64,000 nucleotides of DNA from Brachycybe producta (Eukaryota > Arthropoda > Diplopoda > Playtdesmida > Andrognathidae), in contig JAUPFP010000027.1 of the NCBI GenBank assembly GCA_036925085.1, positions 62,001 through 126,000 on the forward strand. Direction: 5' to 3'. The notes under the pieces were generated by a model. That model did no database searches, was not told the origin of the DNA, and saw nothing but the letters and a program-made list of their open reading frames with translations. A program made the translations under genes and the position numbers. Positions 60,516-64,000 of the stretch are shown one piece after another (position 1 is the first letter of the stretch; each line of letters begins with the position of its first letter).

Positions 60516-61331
60516 AACAGCGTCATAACTTAATTAATAATTAGTAACTTTAAAAAAAATTGCAAGAGCCACAAACAGGTTTTTTTTTCTTCTTCTGTGT
60601 TTGTATTGAGACTCACTGAATCCATCATCAAACTTCTAGGCATTTTTCTACTATAAACTGATAAGACTCCGTGTATATCTAGAAATACTGTTATAATCTA
60701 AACCAGACCAAACTATGTCTCCCCCCCCCCCTTTTCATTGTGTCCAAGTGGATGCCGGTCTTTTTTATTATTATCTCCATTAAAAATCAACGTCAAAAAT
60801 GCATTGCATCATCATCATCATCATCATGAAAAATGCATTTGAACTTGAAAAAACCTGCCCTTAGAAAAATGAAAAAGTCTCATTTACACAAAAGTGTGGA
60901 TAAAAACGCCAGAATTATAGTAATTAGTGAATTGTTGCATATATAGATAGAGAGAGAGGACAAAAAAAACACCCCAATGTAATACAATTAGAAATGTCAA
61001 TTAAAAGCTGTCAAACAAACCTCAGAAGTAGCAAGGAATTACTTACTCTCCTCCCATACCTATTTTATCCCACAAACTCCATCATTTTCAATCAAATTCA
61101 AAGAGAAAAAGAAAGAAACAACAACAAACTAATGTGAATTTTTTTTAGTAAAACACAAAAATCATCTCTTGTTAAAACAATTATCAACAGGGAGATACAC
61201 TTATGAGATTTTATCAAAAATATGTTCGCTTTTAATAAATTTAATGGGTGTTAATGGATTTTTTGTTTAGAAACGTTTTTTTTCTCTCTGAAGAGTTCAT
61301 AAGAAGACGCCATTTTGGAGCCACAATTTTA
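60516..61331. other. AT-rich intron, no feature
   Basis: Poly-C near 60721 and (ATC)n near 60810. Nothing else is supported. Confidence 0.5.
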
Positions 61332-61537
61332 ACAGGCAGTTAGAAATAGGAGAGAACTTCAGTTGGCTCCGCCATTGTTATGACGACCGGTAACTTCTAA
61401 TTGGTTTGTTGTGTGGTTCGACGTTGAAAAGGGCGGAGCATCTGACGTCAGATTACATAACCAACCAATTAAAAGTTGTCGGTTGTCATAAAAAGGGCGG
61501 AGCCAACTGAAGTTCTCTCCGATTTCTAACTGCCTGT
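61332..61537. mobile_element. Family E MITE, copy E6
   Basis: Ends ACAGGCAGTTAGAAATAGG and GATTTCTAACTGCCTGT. GTTGGCTCCGCC and GGGCGGAGCCAAC are inverted inside. A flanking duplication is only approximate (ATTTTA on both sides). Confidence 0.88.
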
Positions 61538-61904
61538 CTATTTTATCAGTTACAATTGTCAGAACTTACAGTATATGTGTGTGGATGACAGTAGTAAATG
61601 ATGGAACTCATTCATCAATGTCACTCAATGAAGAAGAAGAAGTGACATTAAAACAAGACACAAATGTACAACAGAAAAAGTGTCACTTCAGCACTCAAGT
61701 TGTTGTTGTTTGACACAAACCACAAAAAAACTCTTGAAAAATCACTTAAAATTCATTATTAACAACTTACTTTTTAACCTTGACTGATTATCGTAAACAA
61801 TCATTAATTATAATATTTTTTTAATGTAAAAAAAAAGTTATTTTTTTTAATAATTAATGAATGCTAAATTTTGTAATAAGTTGACATTTCTATTGAATTT
61901 CAAC

Positions 61905-62210
61905 TTTAAAGTTGTTTGAAAGGTGTAGAAAAAGCCTCTCGAAACTCTTTGATTTTTCTCTCTTTCCAGTGCAAAATGAAGCGAAACTTGAAAAGTGATT
62001 TAAAAACTAGAAGGGTAACTCAATCATGTTTGATAATTTTCAAAATAAACTTTAACTAAACAAAAACAGTTTATTTAAAAAAAAATATCAACATGAAAAA
62101 TACCTTTAAATAATTGAGTTACCCTTCTAGTTTCTAAAGCACTTTTCAAGTTTCTCTTCATTTTATTTCTGATAGAATAATCAGAATTCGCAAACCATAT
62201 TAGCAAAAGC
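61905..62210 (+). repeat. Family D copy near the promoter
   Basis: AAAAACTAGAAGGGTAACTC at 62001 pairs with GAGTTACCCTTCTAGTTTCT near 62116. Inner ATTTTCAAAATAAACTTT is present. It ends just before the CpG-rich island. Confidence 0.65.
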
Positions 62211-62229
62211 GTTCTAAAATTCAGCGCCA

Positions 62230-62631
62230 CGCTGCATAAAGCATGTCAATTTTCCCGCCGAAAAAAAAAACCCCTAACCATCCAACCATCACACACACGA
62301 CGTATTATTGTTGAAGCAATATTGATCGCTTAAAGAATGTACGAACATGGCGACTTCCAATTTGAATTATATATATATTCAGACGCCATATTAGGACACC
62401 CTCTTTAGTTGTAAAATGCACACTATTATGAAGATTATTCATGCCCTTCTATATTTCCATACTTCATTTTGGGCGCCGAAAAGATCCGCAAGAAGAACGT
62501 ACGTAAAATGTTTATTTTTCTACAACAAAACTGACGTTTTTCACGGTAAAAAAACATAATTAAAATCCGTGTAATTACCTTCATTATAACCTGCTATGAA
62601 CTGTTTCGTTACAAAACGAGAAAATAACACA
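62230..62631. other. CpG-rich promoter shoulder, no gene seen
   Basis: Contains several CpG-rich patches (CCCGCCG near 62257, GGGCGCCG near 62472) and ATGGCG at about 62348. AAGAAC|GTACGT near 62507 could be another plus-strand donor. No coding exon can be supported. Confidence 0.3.
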
Positions 62632-62742
62632 ATGCCGCCGGCTAAACCAGGAAAACGTTCACCGGTTAACGTCAACTTTTTGAGGTCAAATGACATGTTT
62701 CGCTTTTGTCATCTTAAATAACAAATATCAAACAAGTTTAAG
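62632..62742 (+). other. Possible divergent first exon with small upstream ORF
   Basis: A 29-codon plus-strand ORF starts ATGCCGCCGGCTAAACC (MPPAKPGKRSPVNVNFLRSN) and stops at 62719-62721. It is followed by TTTAAG|GTATGT, a good plus-strand donor at 62742. The stretch is CpG-rich and lies about 0.3 kb from the predicted BRIP1 first exon on the opposite strand, as in a bidirectional promoter. No family is recognised, and the stop before the donor means the ORF would be a leader ORF rather than the start of a longer protein. The same DNA also carries a minus-strand donor (AATGAAG|GTAATT) at 62579. Confidence 0.25.
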
Positions 62743-62986
62743 GTATGTGTTCGCTAATAATTATTAACATAACACTGAAAAATGTAATGATAAAACCGTG
62801 TAAAACAACTATCAAGAGTATAAGGGTATATAAACTGACCGGCACTTCCGTACTCGAAACACCGTCAAATTCACTAAGAGTTTCGGTGAAATCTAACACC
62901 GTACACTTTATTCCATGCTAATTTTCTGCGTTTCTTTCATTAAAAATTTGGGAATTTATGGATCGAAGTATCAATTAGTAACTTAC

Positions 62987-63150
62987 CAATCTTCTTATCA
63001 GATTCACGACAGTTAAAAGGGGAAAAATGTCCAAAAAAAAGTGTAAAAATTAACGGTTACATTCGCTTCTTTGTCATTCCTCCATCTTGTCTTTCTCATT
63101 CGCATCACGTGATATAACTGTTTTCGCGGCAAAAACGAAATGACTCCTCC
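62987..63150 (-). other. BRIP1: Probable non-coding first exon of BRIP1 (5' end approximate)
   Basis: On the minus strand the stretch ends AAGATTG|GTAAGT, a consensus donor at 62987/62986. It lies inside the CpG-rich island and just downstream of promoter-like motifs. No long open frame is present, as expected for a leader exon; the human gene also starts with a non-coding exon. The transcription start is not visible and 63150 is a rough limit. Assignment to BRIP1 rests on strand, position and the lack of any other gene between here and 38.2 kb. Confidence 0.5.
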
Positions 63151-63230
63151 TTTTCCGGTATATAGATGGCGCTGTAAATAACGGCGCTTTATACAAAGTC
63201 GTTTTGTAGCAGACGATTTTTTTTAAATTG
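62990..63230 (-). promoter_or_regulatory. CpG-rich core promoter, likely BRIP1
   Basis: CpG dinucleotides are far denser here than anywhere in the introns. TCACGTGA, a perfect palindromic E-box of the USF/Myc/TFE type, is at 63105-63112. TTTTCGCGGC at 63121-63130 resembles an E2F site, and FANCJ is known to be E2F-regulated in mammals. On the minus strand AAGATGGAGG near 63080 resembles a YY1 start-site motif. A TATA box is not evident. Motif calls are by eye. Confidence 0.5.
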
Positions 63231-64000
63231 ATTACATGAGAAAAATTTAAAAAATAAAGGAGATTAAGTTATTTAATTTATTTCTAAGTGGAAAAAAATA
63301 TTAAAATGCAGAAAACATGCGAATTAAATTAACTCTTATCTTTAACAATAATCTAATGTACTAAAAGGTTTTTTTTCTGTTATTTATCTTGAAATAAAGG
63401 AATAAAATTTCATTTCAAATTCACACTGAATAATAATTCAGCTCATTAGTAGCCTTATTAAAAAAAAGTACAATTTTTTTATTATTATTATTACACTTGA
63501 TATTAACGTTGCCTGGCCATTAATTTAGGCCTTCATACACCTTTTGATTTAAACCTGTTATCAATTAAAACATTTTCACACACGAAATAAACAACATTAA
63601 ATGAGCGATAAATAAAAGAGAGAGAGAGAGAGAGAGAAAAAAACGTTTTATAAACACGCAAACATTTTTGGTTGAAAAATACATTTTCTATTAAAATGTC
63701 TCATTTAAACTTCCGGGTTCATAAAAATAAATGCTTATATAATAATTGTGTCTGTGAACAAAAAAAAAACAAAGTTTGTTTTTTGAACGAAAAAAATATG
63801 CTTTGTAAAATTTGAGAAATGAAATAAGTGTAATTGGGTGACCAACTGGCGGCCCACGAGATATATATTGGTTCAAATTCAAGAAATAAACGTATAATCA
63901 CTTGAACACTATCTGAGCATTAGTTCAGATATAGAAAAACCCCTGTTCAAGGCTAATTAATATTGTTTATAAATAACTGATTTTATAACTATTGATTATT
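63231..64000. other. AT-rich flank upstream of BRIP1, no gene seen
   Basis: Contains (AG)n at 63616-63638. Short minus frames at 63691-63901 are unsupported. CpG density falls back to background. Confidence 0.5.

Larger units (their letters stand above)
2261..63150 (-). other. BRIP1: BRIP1/FANCJ gene, 5' portion (partial, runs off the left edge)
   Basis: Gene-level entry for the only recognised protein-coding gene. BRIP1 is a 5'-to-3' iron-sulphur DNA helicase of the XPD/Rad3 family. It acts in the nucleus in interstrand crosslink repair, G-quadruplex unwinding and BRCA1-dependent recombination. Four coding exons are placed on the minus strand at 38171-38079, 37700-37589, 8298-8242 and 2443-2261, preceded by a probable non-coding exon ending at 62987. 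All three coding introns split a codon after the first base or between codons so that the frame stays open for 148 codons. The Fe-S domain, Walker B and helicase C-terminal half are not in the window and must lie to the left of it. Intron 1 is about 24.8 kb and the intron after Walker A is about 29.3 kb; both are packed with MITEs. The 5' boundary is approximate. Confidence 0.9.

Noticed and set aside
1-64000. tRNA or rRNA genes
   Set aside because: No stretch with a tRNA A box and B box at proper spacing or an rRNA-like segment was noticed by eye; a covariance-model scan would be decisive.

Overview
This is a strongly AT-rich stretch of animal nuclear DNA. Short exons with GT/AG splice signals, introns of tens of kilobases, dense palindromic MITEs, and large minisatellites all point to a metazoan, probably an invertebrate. 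I cannot name the taxon. There is no bacterial operon, no rRNA or tRNA, and no CRISPR array.

One gene is firmly recognised: the 5' part of BRIP1/FANCJ, the XPD-like (Rad3 family) DNA helicase of the Fanconi anemia and BRCA1 pathway, on the minus strand. A CpG-rich promoter with an E-box and an E2F-like site lies near 63.0-63.2 kb. A probable non-coding first exon ends at 62987. The start-codon exon (38079-38171) holds the Q motif. The next exon (37589-37700) holds Walker A. Two further exons (8242-8298 and 2261-2443) continue the same open frame, every junction in phase 1. The conserved helicase core lies beyond the left edge. The translated numbering puts the Q-motif Gln at 25 and the Walker A Lys at 52, as in the human protein.

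Everything else in 2.4-62.9 kb is therefore intron, and it is crowded with non-autonomous mobile DNA. I name the families A-Z for this window. A: palindromic MITE, 9-bp target duplication. B: MITE with TAATACCTnGTACAC ends. D: very abundant palindromic repeat with GAAACTAGAAGGGTAGCTC. E: ACAGGCA-ended MITE with 9-10-bp target duplications, Mutator-like. F: AGGCCTTGTTTCC foldback. G: foldback built from a 16-nt unit. J: foldback built around CACCTAAA. M: foldback with a 22-bp minisatellite arm. Q: GC-rich palindrome. V and X: hAT-like. There is also a decayed mariner carrying a nested MITE. Nesting is common (B in A, A in D, E in R, K in mariner).

Layout. 0-13 kb: BRIP1 exons at 2.3 and 8.3 kb among A, B and D repeats. 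13-17 kb: mostly simple AT-rich intron. 17-23 kb: foldback M, B, D, X, F and E. 23-31 kb: plain intron with a decayed mariner and D copies. 31-38 kb: G, U, V and the two N-terminal helicase exons. 38-41 kb: repeat I, a pogo-like end and A. 42-46.5 kb: two large minisatellites. 47-62 kb: J, E, F/B, R, S, P, Q, Z, T and G. 62.2-63.2 kb: promoter island, possibly bidirectional. 63.2-64 kb: plain AT-rich flank.
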